A stretch of 64,000 nt of DNA from Streptomyces narbonensis (GTDB lineage Bacteria > Actinomycetota > Actinomycetes > Streptomycetales > Streptomycetaceae), in NCBI RefSeq assembly GCF_014649015.1, contig NZ_BMSF01000011.1, forward strand, positions 206,906 to 270,905. Direction: 5' to 3'. The notes beneath the pieces are model-generated. The model ran no database searches, was not told the origin of the DNA, and was given only the letters and a program-made list of their open reading frames with translations. Numbering within the stretch: the first letter of the stretch is position 1; each line of letters begins with the position of its first letter. Of the stretch, positions 44,683 to 53,833 are shown in pieces. A program made the translations under genes and the position numbers.

Positions 44683-45378
44683 ATCAGCGCCGAGCCCCGC
44701 ATCAACGACAGGATTCGCGTTCCCGAGGTGCGACTTGTCGGACCCAGCGGCGAGCAGGTCGGGATTGTTCCGCTTGCCAAGGCCCTGGAGCTCGCACAGG
44801 AGTACGACCTCGACCTGGTCGAGGTCGCGGCGAACGCCCGTCCGCCCGTGTGCAAGCTCATGGACTACGGGAAGTTCAAGTACGAGTCGGCCATGAAGGC
44901 CCGTGAGGCGCGCAAGAACCAGGCGCACACGGTCATCAAGGAGATGAAGCTCCGGCCGAAGATCGACCCGCACGACTACGACACCAAGAAGGGTCACGTC
45001 GTCCGGTTCCTCAAGCAGGGCGACAAGGTCAAGATCACGATCATGTTCCGTGGTCGTGAGCAGTCCCGCCCCGAGCTTGGTTTCCGGCTGCTTCAGCGGC
45101 TGGCGTCGGACGTCGAGGAGCTTGGCTTCATCGAGTCCAACCCGAAGCAGGACGGCCGGAACATGATCATGGTTCTCGGCCCGCACAAGAAGAAGACCGA
45201 GGCCATGGCCGAGGCGCGTGAGGCCCAGGCCGCACGCAAGGCCGAGCGCCAGGGTGTCGCCGCCGACGAGGCGGACGACGCTCCGGTCGAGGAGGCTCAG
45301 GTCGAGGAGACCGAGGCCACCGACGCTCCGGTCGCCGAGGCCGAGGCCGACGCTCCGGTCGAGAACCCCGAGGCGTGA
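44683..45378 (+). CDS. infC: Translation initiation factor IF-3
   Basis: A 231-residue IF-3. N-domain (SAEPRINDRIRVPEVRLVGP), lysine-rich linker (KARKNQ-type segment EARKNQAHTVIKEMK) and C-domain (RFLKQGDKVKITIMFRGRE) are canonical; the acidic repeat-rich tail (about 175-231) is typical of streptomycetes. The start is ATC 44683, four bases after a perfect AGGAGG (44673-44678); no ATG/GTG/TTG with an RBS is in frame. IF-3 rejects non-canonical starts, so ATC gives autoregulation as with AUU in E. coli. An in-frame GTG far upstream (about 44620) lacks an RBS. Confidence 0.95.
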   Translation: MSAEPRINDRIRVPEVRLVGPSGEQVGIVPLAKALELAQEYDLDLVEVAANARPPVCKLMDYGKFKYESAMKAREARKNQAHTVIKEMKLRPKIDPHDYDTKKGHVVRFLKQGDKVKITIMFRGREQSRPELGFRLLQRLASDVEELGFIESNPKQDGRNMIMVLGPHKKKTEAMAEAREAQAARKAERQGVAADEADDAPVEEAQVEETEATDAPVAEAEADAPVENPEA

Positions 45379-45500
45379 CCCCACGGGCTGCCACCCAGGC
45401 AGCCCCGGGCCCCGCCCGGAACCACCACACCAAGAATTGACGCTCCCGGCAGTCCGGTGCCCGCACCGGGGGAGCGCCACTGACGAGGAGATACGGCGCG

Positions 45501-45695
45501 ATGCCGAAGAACAAGACGCACTCCGGTGCCAAGAAGCGCTTCAAGGTCACCGGCACCGGCAAGATCATGCGCGAGCGCGCCGGCAAGCGCCACCTGCTCG
45601 AGCACAAGTCGTCCAAGCTGACGCGTCGCCTCACCGGCAACGCCGAGATGGCCCCGGGTGACGCCGCCAAGATCAAGAAGATGCTGGGCATCTGA
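45501..45695 (+). CDS. rpmI: Ribosomal protein bL35
   Basis: A 64-residue bL35 (MPKNKTHSGAKKRFKVTGTG; KHLLEHKSS-type segment RHLLEHKSSKLTRRL). It is a structural component of the 50S subunit. The ATG follows ACGAGGAG, lies 122 bases after infC and 108 bases before rplT, as in the standard infC-rpmI-rplT operon. Confidence 0.98.
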   Translation: MPKNKTHSGAKKRFKVTGTGKIMRERAGKRHLLEHKSSKLTRRLTGNAEMAPGDAAKIKKMLGI

Positions 45696-45803
45696 TCTGA
45701 TCTCCCGCCCTCGGCGACGGGGGCATCCGGCTCAGACCGGGATCCATTCGTTTTTTCGGGTCGTGTGAGGACCAACCGCGACCCCGCTACAAGGAGTTAA
45801 CAA

Positions 45804-46190
45804 GTGGCACGCGTCAAGCGGGCAGTCAACGCCCACAAGAAGCGCCGGGCGATCCTCGAGGCGGCCTCCGGCTACCGCGGTCAGCGTTCGCGCCTGTACC
45901 GCAAGGCCAAGGAGCAGGTCACCCACTCGCTGGTCTACAACTACAACGACCGCAAGAAGCGCAAGGGCGACTTCCGTCAGCTGTGGATCCAGCGCATCAA
46001 CGCGGCTGCCCGTCTGAACGGCATGACGTACAACCGCCTCATCCAGGGTCTGAAGGCCGCCAACATCGAGGTGGACCGCAAGATCCTCGCCGAGCTGGCC
46101 GTCAACGACGCCAACGCGTTCGCCGCGCTGGTCGAGGCCGCGCAGAAGGCTCTGCCGGCCGACGTCAACGCCCCGAAGGCCGCCGCCTGA
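45804..46190 (+). CDS. rplT: Ribosomal protein bL20
   Basis: A 128-residue bL20 (VARVKRAVNAHKKRRAILE, GYRGQRSRLYRKAKEQVTHS, NDRKKRKGDFRQLWIQRIN). It binds 23S rRNA early in 50S assembly and represses its own operon in many bacteria. GTG 45804 has AAGGAG upstream. The 108-base gap before it contains an unusual T-run (45752-45757) and a GGGTCG/CGACCC stem (45759-45784 region), which might be a regulatory structure. Confidence 0.98.
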   Translation: MARVKRAVNAHKKRRAILEAASGYRGQRSRLYRKAKEQVTHSLVYNYNDRKKRKGDFRQLWIQRINAAARLNGMTYNRLIQGLKAANIEVDRKILAELAVNDANAFAALVEAAQKALPADVNAPKAAA

Positions 46191-46213
46191 TCTTCCAGGC
46201 CGCAGTACCTCTG

Positions 46214-46249
46214 CCCGGACCCGCAGGCGCTCGCGCCTGCGGGTCCGGG
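46214..46249 (+). terminator. Terminator of the infC-rpmI-rplT operon
   Basis: Perfect 16-bp arms (46214-46229 and 46234-46249) with a CTCG loop, 24 bases after rplT. Confidence 0.85.
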
Positions 46250-46303
46250 TGCGTCGGCCCCCGAAGTCGCCGTCCCCCTCGATAGAGAGAACCGCCGCAC
46301 CTG

Positions 46304-47143
46304 ATGGTCACCCCCGAGCTGATCTCCCCGCGTTCCCCGCGCGTCGTCGCCGCCCGGCGGCTCGCCAAGCGCAACTTCCGGGGCAAGGACCGCCTCTTCA
46401 TCGCCGAGGGCCCGCAGGCCGTCCGGGAGGCCGTCGAGCACCGCGGCGCCGGCGGGGAACCCACCCTCGTCGAGCTCTTCACCACCGTCGAGGCCGCCGA
46501 GCGGTACGCCCCGATCATCGAGGCCGCCCTCGCCTCCGGCGCCCGCGTCCACCACGCCTCCGACGCCGTCCTCGCCGAGGTCTCCCAGACCGTCACCCCA
46601 CAGGGCATCGTCGGCGTCTGCCGCTTCCTGGACTCGCCCTTCGAGGAGATCGTCGCCGCCCGGCCCAAGCTGGTCGCCGTCCTCGCGCACGTCCGCGACC
46701 CCGGGAACGCCGGCACCGTACTGCGCTGCGCCGACGCCGCCGGAGCCGACGCCGTCGTCCTCACCGACGCCTCCGTCGACCTCTACAACCCCAAGTCCGT
46801 CCGCGCCTCCGTCGGCTCCCTCTTCCACCTGCCGGTCGCCGTCGGCGTCCCCGTGGAGCAGGCCGTCGCCGGGCTCAAGAGCGCGGGCGTACGGATCCTC
46901 GCCGCCGACGGAGCGGGCCAGGACGACCTCGACGACGAGCTGGACGCCGGCACCATGGGCGGGCCCACCGCCTGGATCTTCGGCAACGAGGCCTGGGGCC
47001 TGCCCGAGGAGACCAGGGCCCTCGCCGACGCCGTCGTCCGCGTCCCCATCCACGGCAAGGCCGAGAGCCTCAACCTCGCCACCGCGGCCGCCGTCTGCCT
47101 GTACGCCTCCGCCCGCGCCCAGCGCCCCCGAACCTCTGCCTGA
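46304..47143 (+). CDS. SpoU/TrmH-family 23S rRNA 2'-O-methyltransferase-like protein
   Basis: A 279-residue SPOUT methyltransferase. The N-terminal L30-like RNA-binding domain (RLAKRNFRGKDRLFIAEGPQ) is followed by motif 1 NAGTVLRCADAAGADAVVL, motif 2 IFGNEAWGLPEE and motif 3 VPIHGKAESLNLATAAAVCL, which form the trefoil knot SAM site. It methylates ribose in RNA, most likely 23S rRNA. It sits between rplT and the orphan kinase/pheST. ATG 46304 has GAGAGAACC upstream. Confidence 0.93.
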   Translation: MVTPELISPRSPRVVAARRLAKRNFRGKDRLFIAEGPQAVREAVEHRGAGGEPTLVELFTTVEAAERYAPIIEAALASGARVHHASDAVLAEVSQTVTPQGIVGVCRFLDSPFEEIVAARPKLVAVLAHVRDPGNAGTVLRCADAAGADAVVLTDASVDLYNPKSVRASVGSLFHLPVAVGVPVEQAVAGLKSAGVRILAADGAGQDDLDDELDAGTMGGPTAWIFGNEAWGLPEETRALADAVVRVPIHGKAESLNLATAAAVCLYASARAQRPRTSA

Positions 47144-47224
47144 GGGGTCCATTCCGGCGTCCGTGCCCAGTAGAGTGACGCACTCGGGGGCCCACTGCGC
47201 TACACGGAGGGGTGGGATACGGGG

Positions 47225-48394
47225 ATGACGGTCGGCACGGACAGTCCCGCACAGGCACGGAGCGCCGAGCCGCGCGCCCCGGAACAGCCCGGAACCCCCC
47301 GGACACCCGCGGACGGCACAGCCCCCGGCGACGTCACCTTCGCCGGGGTCCACCCCGACGACCTGCCCGACGGTCTCGTCATCGCCGACGAGACCGGCAG
47401 CGTCGTCTGCTTCAACGCCGCGGCGGGCCGCATCACCGCCGTACCCGCCGACCGGGCCCTCGGTCGCCCCCTCGACGAGGCGCTCCCCCTGGAGGACCTC
47501 AAAGGGCGCCGCTGGTGGGCGCTGACCGACCCGTACGGCGGACTCGCCACCCGCCGCGGCCAGCCCGAGCGCAATCTGCTCCTCCCCGGCGGCCGCGAGG
47601 TCCTCGTCTCCGCGCGGTACGTGCGCGAGCACCCCACCGGCCCGGTCCGCCGCGTCGTGGTCTCCCTGCGCGGCACCGACGCCCGCCGCCGCACCGAACG
47701 CAGCCACGCCGAACTCATCGCCACCGTCGCCCATGAACTGCGCTCCCCGCTCACCTCCGTCAAGGGCTTCACCGCGACCCTCCTCGACAAGTGGGAGCGG
47801 TTCACCGACGAGCAGAAGCGGCTCATGCTGGAGACGGTCGACGCCGACGCGGGCCGCATCAAGCGCCTCATCGCCGAACTCCTCGACATCTCCCGGATCG
47901 ACTCCGGCCGCCTGGAGGTACGCCGCCAGCCCGTCGACCTCGCCGCCGCCATCGGCCGTCACGTCCAGGTCCACACCACCGGCGGCCAGTCCCCGGACCG
48001 ATTCTTCGTACGGATCAGGCCGGACCTGCCCGTGCTGTGGGCCGACCCCGACAAGATCGACCAGATCCTCGGCAACCTCCTGGAAAACGCGGTGCGCCAC
48101 GGCGAAGGAACCGTCACCATCGAGGTGGCACCCGGGACGGCGGGCGACGACGGAGAAGAGGGGACGGAGGTCACCGTGAGCGACGAGGGCCCCGGCATCC
48201 CCGAAGCGTCGATGAGCCGTGTCTTCACCCGCTTCTGGCGGGGCAGCAAACGCGGCGGCACCGGCCTCGGCCTGTACATCGTCAAGGGCATCGTCGAGGC
48301 CCACGGCGGCACCATCACCGTCGGACGGGGCCCCCGCGGCGGCGCCGAGTTCCGATTTACCCTGCCCGTCGGCACCCCGGCTCATCTCATCTGA
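47225..48394 (+). CDS. Soluble PAS-containing sensor histidine kinase (orphan)
   Basis: A 389-residue kinase. A disordered N-terminus (1-40) leads to a PAS domain (about 45-145, VIADETGSVVCFNAAAGRI), HisKA with the phospho-acceptor His170 in ATVAHELRSPLTSVKGF, and HATPase_c with the N box QILGNLLENAVRHGEG and G boxes DEGPGIP and GGTGLGLYI. It has no membrane span. No response regulator is adjacent. ATG 47225 follows GGAGGGG; a TAGAGT box (47171-47176) is a probable -10. Its place between an rRNA methyltransferase and pheST is conserved in streptomycetes by my recollection. Confidence 0.92.
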   Translation: MTVGTDSPAQARSAEPRAPEQPGTPRTPADGTAPGDVTFAGVHPDDLPDGLVIADETGSVVCFNAAAGRITAVPADRALGRPLDEALPLEDLKGRRWWALTDPYGGLATRRGQPERNLLLPGGREVLVSARYVREHPTGPVRRVVVSLRGTDARRRTERSHAELIATVAHELRSPLTSVKGFTATLLDKWERFTDEQKRLMLETVDADAGRIKRLIAELLDISRIDSGRLEVRRQPVDLAAAIGRHVQVHTTGGQSPDRFFVRIRPDLPVLWADPDKIDQILGNLLENAVRHGEGTVTIEVAPGTAGDDGEEGTEVTVSDEGPGIPEASMSRVFTRFWRGSKRGGTGLGLYIVKGIVEAHGGTITVGRGPRGGAEFRFTLPVGTPAHLI

Positions 48395-48531
48395 CGAGAT
48401 CTGACGCCGCCCGGCCTGCCCACGGGCTCATTACCGTCCGAGCGCCCCGTTAGACTCGACCTTTGGCACGTTTGCGCCCTTGTCGTCGAGCGGGGCCGCG
48501 CCCAGCCAGCCAAACGGAAGCACGGGAAGAG

Positions 48532-49659
48532 ATGTCGGCACCGAATAAGTCGTACGACCCGGTCGAGGTCGAGGCCTTGAAACCGGAAGAGATCGAGCGC
48601 ATGCGGGACGAGGCGCTCGCCGCCTTCGCGGCCGCCGGCGACCTCGACGCACTCGCGCACGCGAAGACCGCGCACACCGGCGGCACCTCGCCGCTGGCGC
48701 TCGCCAACCGCGAGATCGGCGCCCTGCCCCCGCAGGCCAAGGCCGCCGCCGGAAAGATCGTGGGCCAGGCCCGAGGCATCGTCTCCAAGGCGCTCGCCGC
48801 CCGGCAGACCGAGCTGGAGGCCGAGCGGGACGCCCGCGTCCTCGTCGAGGAGGCCGTCGACGTCACCCTGCCGTACGACCGTGTCCCGGCCGGCGCCCGG
48901 CACCCGCTGACGACGCTCATGGAGCGCGTCGCGGACGTCTTCGTCTCCATGGGGTACGAGGTCGCCGAGGGCCCCGAGGTCGAGGCGGAGTGGTTCAACT
49001 TCGACGCCCTGAACTTCGTCCCGGACCACCCGGCGCGCCAGATGCAGGACACGTTCTTCGTCCAGGGCCCCGAGGGAACCACGGGCGACGAGTCCGGCGT
49101 CGTCCTGCGCACGCACACCTCGCCGGTCCAGGCCCGCACCCTCATCGACCGGGAGCCGCCGGTCTACGTGGTGTGCCCCGGCCGCGTCTACCGCACCGAC
49201 GAGCTCGACGCCACGCACACCCCGGTCTTCCACCAGATCGAGCTGCTCGCCGTCGACGAGGGCCTCACGATGGCCGATCTCAAGGGCACCCTGGACCACA
49301 TGGTCCAGGCGCTCTTCGGCCCGGACATGAAGACCCGGCTCCGCCCGAACTTCTTCCCCTTCACCGAGCCGTCCGCCGAGATGGACATGCTCTGCTACGT
49401 CTGCCGCGGCGAGTCCGTCGGCAACCCGGACCGTCCCTGCCGCACCTGCGGCAGCGAGGGCTGGATCGAGCTCGGCGGCTGCGGCATGGTCAACCCGAAG
49501 GTGCTCGTCGCCTGCGGTGTGGACCCCGAGAAGTACAGCGGATTCGCCTTCGGGTTCGGCATCGAGCGGATGCTGATGTTCCGCCACAACGTCGACGACA
49601 TGCGAGACATGGTCGAGGGTGACGTCCGTTTCACCCGGCCGTTCGGGATGGAGATCTGA
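48532..49659 (+). CDS. pheS: Phenylalanyl-tRNA synthetase alpha subunit
   Basis: A 375-residue PheS. The N-terminal tRNA-binding coiled coil (about 1-90) is followed by class II motif 2 (VYRTDELDATHTPVFHQIE), the phenylalanine-binding region FFPFTEPSAEMDM and motif 3 FGFGIERMLM. It makes Phe-tRNA as an alpha2beta2 enzyme with PheT. ATG 48532 follows GGGAAGAG. The frame is open upstream to a TTG at 48463 but without RBS. Two CxxC pairs (CYVC and CRTC) may bind zinc. The stop overlaps pheT by one base. Confidence 0.97.
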   Translation: MSAPNKSYDPVEVEALKPEEIERMRDEALAAFAAAGDLDALAHAKTAHTGGTSPLALANREIGALPPQAKAAAGKIVGQARGIVSKALAARQTELEAERDARVLVEEAVDVTLPYDRVPAGARHPLTTLMERVADVFVSMGYEVAEGPEVEAEWFNFDALNFVPDHPARQMQDTFFVQGPEGTTGDESGVVLRTHTSPVQARTLIDREPPVYVVCPGRVYRTDELDATHTPVFHQIELLAVDEGLTMADLKGTLDHMVQALFGPDMKTRLRPNFFPFTEPSAEMDMLCYVCRGESVGNPDRPCRTCGSEGWIELGGCGMVNPKVLVACGVDPEKYSGFAFGFGIERMLMFRHNVDDMRDMVEGDVRFTRPFGMEI

Positions 49660-52187
49660 TGCGGGTCCCGCTTTCTTGGCTGCGGGAGTACGTCGACCTG
49701 CCGGCGACGGAGACCGGCCGCGACGTCCAGGCCAAACTCATTTCGGCGGGCCTCGAGGTCGAGACCGTCGAGCAGCTCGGCACCGGCCTGACCGGTCCCC
49801 TCGTGGTCGGCAAGGTCCTGACCATCGAGGAACTGACGGAGTTCAAGAAGCCCATCCGCTTCTGCACCGTCGACGTCGGCCAGGCCAACGGCACCGGCGA
49901 GCCCCAGGAGATCATCTGCGGCGCCCGGAACTTCGCCGTGGGCGACAAGGTCGTCGTGGCCCTGCCCGGCGCCGTCCTCCCCGGTGACTTCCGGATCGCC
50001 GAGCGCAAGACGTACGGCCGGGTGTCCCGCGGCATGATCTGCTCCGGCGACGAGCTGGGCATGGGCGACGACGGCACGCACGGCATCATCGTGCTCCCGC
50101 CGGAGTACGAGATCGGCATCGACGCCACGGTCCTCCTGGAGCTGTACGACGAGGTCCTCGACATCGCCGTCACCCCGGACCGCGGCTACTGCCTCTCGAT
50201 GCGCGGCGTCGCCCGCGAGACCGCCACCGCGTACGGCCTGCCGCTGCGCGACCCGGCGCTCCTCGACGTGCCCGCGCCGAACGCGTACGGCTACCCGGTC
50301 CAGGTCTCCGACCCGATCGGCTGCGACCGCTTCACCGCGCGGACCGTCGTGGGCCTCGCGCCCGAGGCGCGTTCCCCGATCTGGCTGCAGCGCCGCCTCC
50401 AGAAGGCCGGCATGCGCCCGATCTCGCTCGCGGTGGACGTCACCAACTACGTGATGCTCGAGCTCGGCCAGCCGCTGCACGCCTACGACCGGAGCCGGCT
50501 CGACGGCCCCGTCGGGGTGCGCCGCGCCGAGGCCGGCGAGAAGATCACCACCCTCGACGGCACCGTGCGCGTCCTGGACGCGGCGGACCTCGTCATCACC
50601 GACAACCGCGGCCCCATCGGCATCGCCGGCGTCATGGGCGGTGCCAACACGGAGATCGCCGACCCGGTGACCGACCCGGAGACCGGGATCGTCACCGGCA
50701 CCTCCGAGGTCGTCATCGAGGCCGCGCACTTCGACGCGATCTCGATCGCCCGCACGGCCCGCCGGCACAAGCTGTCCTCCGAGGCGTCCAAGCGCTTCGA
50801 GCGCGGTGTCGACCCGCAGGCCGCCGCCGCTGCCGCGCAGCGCACCGTCGACCTCCTCGTGCTGCTCGCGGGCGGCACGGCCGAGGCCGGCGTCACCGAG
50901 ATCAGCGCCCCGTCCGCGCCGCGCACGATCGCCATGCCGGCGAACCACCCGGACAAGGTCGCGGGCGTCGACTACGGCCGGGAGACGGTCGTCCGCCGCC
51001 TCCAGGAGGTCGGCTGCGACGTCTACGGCCAGGACGAGCTCGTCGTCACCGTGCCCTCGTGGCGCCCCGACCTCAACGAGCCGAACGACCTCGCCGAAGA
51101 GGTCATCCGCCTCGAGGGCTACGAGAACCTGCCCTCGACGCTGCCGAAGCCCCCGGCCGGCCGCGGTCTCACCGAGCGCCAGCGCACCCACCGCCGCGTG
51201 GGCCGCGCCCTGGCCGGCGCCGGTTACGTCGAGGCGCTGAACTACCCGTTCATCGGCGCGCAGGCCCTCGACAACCTCGGTCTCGACGCGGACGACGCCC
51301 GTCGCCGGCTCGTGACCCTGGTCAACCCGCTCTCGGACGAGGAGCCCGCGCTCCGTACGACGCTGCTCCCGGGCCTGCTCGGCGCGCTCCGTCGCAACGA
51401 CAGCCGCGGCAGCCACGACCTGGCGCTCTTCGAGACCGGTCTCGTCTTCCGGCCCGAGGGACAGCCCGGCGTCGCCGTCCGGCTGCCCGTCGACCGCCGT
51501 CCCACCGACGAGGAGGTCGCCGAGGTCAACGCCGCGCTGCCCACGCAGCCGCGCCGCGCCGCCGTCGTCCTCGCCGGTGCGCGCGAGCAGGCCGGCTGGT
51601 GGGGCAAGGGCCGTCCGGCCGACTGGGCGGACGCGATCGAGGCCGGCCGCACCGTGGCCGCCGAGGCCGGGGTCGAGCTGATCATCAGCGCCGACCAGCA
51701 CGCTCCGTGGCACCCGGGCCGCTGCGCCGCGTTCCACGTCGAGGTGGACGGCGAGAAGGTCCTCGTCGGTCACGCCGGCGAGCTCCACCCGCGCGTCGTG
51801 AAGGCCTTCGGCCTCCCGGCCCGCAGCTGCGCCATGGAGATCGACCTGGACCTCCTGGAGAAGGCGAACGAGGGCCCCCTGAAGGCCCCCCGTATCTCCT
51901 CCTTCCCGATGGCCACCCAGGACGTCGCCCTGGTCGTCGCCGCCGAGGTCCCGGCCGCCGAGGTCGAGACCGCGCTCCGCGAGGGCGCGGGCGAACTCCT
52001 CGAGTCCGTCCGCCTCTTCGACGTCTACACCGGCGACCAGCTGGACGAGGGCACCAAGTCCCTGGCGTACGCGCTGAAGTTCCGCGCCACGGACCGCACC
52101 CTCACGGTCGACGAGGCCACCACGGCCCGCGACGCGGCCGTGGCCCTGGCCACCGAGCGCACGGGTGCCGTCCTGCGCGGCGCCTGA
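49659..52187 (+). CDS. pheT: Phenylalanyl-tRNA synthetase beta subunit
   Basis: An 842-residue PheT, the large non-catalytic subunit that contacts tRNA and edits Tyr-tRNA. MRVPLSWLREYVDLPA begins the N-terminal domain. The OB-fold (about 40-155), B3/B4 editing region, B5 domain and C-terminal anticodon-binding FDX-ACB domain (about 750-842, ISSFPMATQDVALVV) are all in place. ATG 49659 overlaps the pheS stop by one base (TGATG), so the subunits are coupled. A strong terminator follows. Confidence 0.97.
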   Translation: MRVPLSWLREYVDLPATETGRDVQAKLISAGLEVETVEQLGTGLTGPLVVGKVLTIEELTEFKKPIRFCTVDVGQANGTGEPQEIICGARNFAVGDKVVVALPGAVLPGDFRIAERKTYGRVSRGMICSGDELGMGDDGTHGIIVLPPEYEIGIDATVLLELYDEVLDIAVTPDRGYCLSMRGVARETATAYGLPLRDPALLDVPAPNAYGYPVQVSDPIGCDRFTARTVVGLAPEARSPIWLQRRLQKAGMRPISLAVDVTNYVMLELGQPLHAYDRSRLDGPVGVRRAEAGEKITTLDGTVRVLDAADLVITDNRGPIGIAGVMGGANTEIADPVTDPETGIVTGTSEVVIEAAHFDAISIARTARRHKLSSEASKRFERGVDPQAAAAAAQRTVDLLVLLAGGTAEAGVTEISAPSAPRTIAMPANHPDKVAGVDYGRETVVRRLQEVGCDVYGQDELVVTVPSWRPDLNEPNDLAEEVIRLEGYENLPSTLPKPPAGRGLTERQRTHRRVGRALAGAGYVEALNYPFIGAQALDNLGLDADDARRRLVTLVNPLSDEEPALRTTLLPGLLGALRRNDSRGSHDLALFETGLVFRPEGQPGVAVRLPVDRRPTDEEVAEVNAALPTQPRRAAVVLAGAREQAGWWGKGRPADWADAIEAGRTVAAEAGVELIISADQHAPWHPGRCAAFHVEVDGEKVLVGHAGELHPRVVKAFGLPARSCAMEIDLDLLEKANEGPLKAPRISSFPMATQDVALVVAAEVPAAEVETALREGAGELLESVRLFDVYTGDQLDEGTKSLAYALKFRATDRTLTVDEATTARDAAVALATERTGAVLRGA

Positions 52188-52208
52188 GCGACACGGCACG
52201 GCATCACA

Positions 52209-52242
52209 GAGGGCCGCCCCGGGACATCCCGGGGCGGCCCTC
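52209..52242 (+). terminator. pheST terminator
   Basis: Perfect 16-bp arms (52209-52224 and 52227-52242) with CA at the centre, 22 bases after pheT. Confidence 0.85.
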
Positions 52243-52475
52243 CGCCGTTCCGCGGAGCGTGAAGTGACGTACGCACGGACGGGAGTCGGCCGCGCGTACG
52301 CGTGGCGAAGGGCTGGCGGAGGGCGGCGTGACGGGGGTGCTCACTCCTTCGGGTGAGATCGCCGGGGGGTGTTCCCCCGTGGCCCGTACGGTCGGCAGAA
52401 TCGACGCGGCCGCAGGGGCGGACCTGTGGGCCGCAGAGCCTTCGGGCGCTGTCGGTGGCTCGGGAAGGGCCGTGC

Positions 52476-53543
52476 ATGATCCGTACCAGGTCGTTGGTCT
52501 CCGCTGGCTCCCGGCTCCGCCGGCTGGCTCCGCTCGCTCTTCCCACCGCCTGGGGCGTGGTGGCCGTGGTGTGGAAGTTCGGCTGTCCGCTGGCCCGGCA
52601 GCCGGGGCTGCCCATGCGGATCGCCACCAGCGTCGTCTTCCTGACGGTCGGCACCGGGCTCGTTCTCGGTGTGCGCAGGGGGCTTGCCCGTGAGCTGGCC
52701 CGGGTGCGGGCCGTCGCCGACGCCACGCAGCAGGTGCTGCTGCGCCCGCCGCCCGCCCGGCTCGACGGACTGGCGCTGGCCGCCGGGCAGTTGTCGGCCT
52801 CGCGGGGTGCGACCGTTGGCGGGGACCTGTACGAGGCGGTGGCCACTCCGTACGGAGTGCGGATCATCGTCGGGGACGTGCGGGGGCACGGGCTCGCCGC
52901 GCTCGGTGCCGTGGTCGCGGTGCTGGGGAGTTTTCGCGAGGCCGCCCACGACGAGGCCGAACTGGGCGGTGTCCTGCGGCGGTTGGAGCGGGCCCTCGAA
53001 CGGCATCTGAGGGAGCGGGCGCGCGACGAGCACCCGGCGCGGAGCGGGGTGGAGCCGGAACACCCGGCGGCCGAGGAGTTCGTGACCCTGCTGCTCCTGG
53101 AGGTCGCGGCCGACGGGCGGCTGTCCGTGCTCAACTGCGGTCACCCCGGCCCGTACCGCATCGGACGGCGCGTGGAGATGCTGCGGCTCGGCGACCCGCT
53201 GCCGCCGCTCGGCGTTCTTCCCCTGCCCGCCGTGCTCGTGCCGTACTCCGGTTCCCGGCTGTCTCCCGGCGAGACGATGGTGCTGTACACGGACGGGGCG
53301 GAGGAGGCCCGGGACCACCGCGGCCGTTTCTTCGCCCTCGACGACGCCCTGGTGCGGCTGGGCGGTGAGGCGCCCGCGGCGCTGGTCCGCCGGCTCCACG
53401 CGGCCCTCCTCGACCACACGGGCGGCCGGCTCGCGGACGACATCGCGCTGCTCGTCGTACGCAACGACCGCGTCCGGGTGCCGGCGCAGCCCGCCGAACC
53501 CGGGCTGCGCCGACCCCGGCCCGCCCCCTCCTCCCACTGTTGA
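52476..53543 (+). CDS. Membrane-anchored SpoIIE/PP2C-type serine phosphatase
   Basis: A 355-residue protein. Two N-terminal membrane helices (about 15-60) precede a SpoIIE phosphatase domain (about 95-345) with metal-binding residues in GGDLYEAVATPYGVRIIVGD, LYTDGAEEARD and LADDIALLVV. Such proteins dephosphorylate anti-anti-sigma factors. ATG 52476 is used because GGGAAGGG is upstream and the protein then starts MIRTRSLVS. The 234-base gap before it holds small hairpins (CTCAC/GTGAG and CGGGGG/CCCCCG near 52340-52379). No cognate antagonist is adjacent. Confidence 0.88.
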   Translation: MIRTRSLVSAGSRLRRLAPLALPTAWGVVAVVWKFGCPLARQPGLPMRIATSVVFLTVGTGLVLGVRRGLARELARVRAVADATQQVLLRPPPARLDGLALAAGQLSASRGATVGGDLYEAVATPYGVRIIVGDVRGHGLAALGAVVAVLGSFREAAHDEAELGGVLRRLERALERHLRERARDEHPARSGVEPEHPAAEEFVTLLLLEVAADGRLSVLNCGHPGPYRIGRRVEMLRLGDPLPPLGVLPLPAVLVPYSGSRLSPGETMVLYTDGAEEARDHRGRFFALDDALVRLGGEAPAALVRRLHAALLDHTGGRLADDIALLVVRNDRVRVPAQPAEPGLRRPRPAPSSHC

Positions 53544-53561
53544 GAGGAGGGGCCGGAACGG

Positions 53562-53614
53562 GCGTCGCCCGCCCCGCCACGGAGTGTCGGGCAGATCAGC
53601 GGGGCGGGCGACGC
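53562..53614 (+). terminator. Long-looped hairpin after the phosphatase gene
   Basis: Perfect 16-bp arms (53562-53577 and 53599-53614) with a 21-base loop, 18 bases after the phosphatase stop. Terminator-like; the long loop leaves an alternative regulatory function open. The rest of the 290-base gap (53615-53833) shows a possible TACGCT -10 box near 53802 for the next gene and nothing else. Confidence 0.65.
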
Positions 53615-53833
53615 GGACCGGGCGGCCGCACTGTACGAGGGGGAGCCGGCGGCCCGGTCGTCGCCTTGCGGCGAGAAGCACAGTCAAGCGGTGCGGGGCC
53701 GGGCCGGGCAGAGTACGCGGACCGGAGGAACGGGTACTTCGTTCACACCCCGTGCGAAATCCCCCCGTACGGTTTCGGCCACAAGCCGGCTCCGACACCC
53801 CTACGCTGACACCACCGAGCGACCGGAGGGGGC

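Noticed and set aside
49395..52199. A 934-residue open frame antisense to pheS/pheT
   Set aside because: Shadow of pheST caused by codon bias; no RBS and no recognisable domain.
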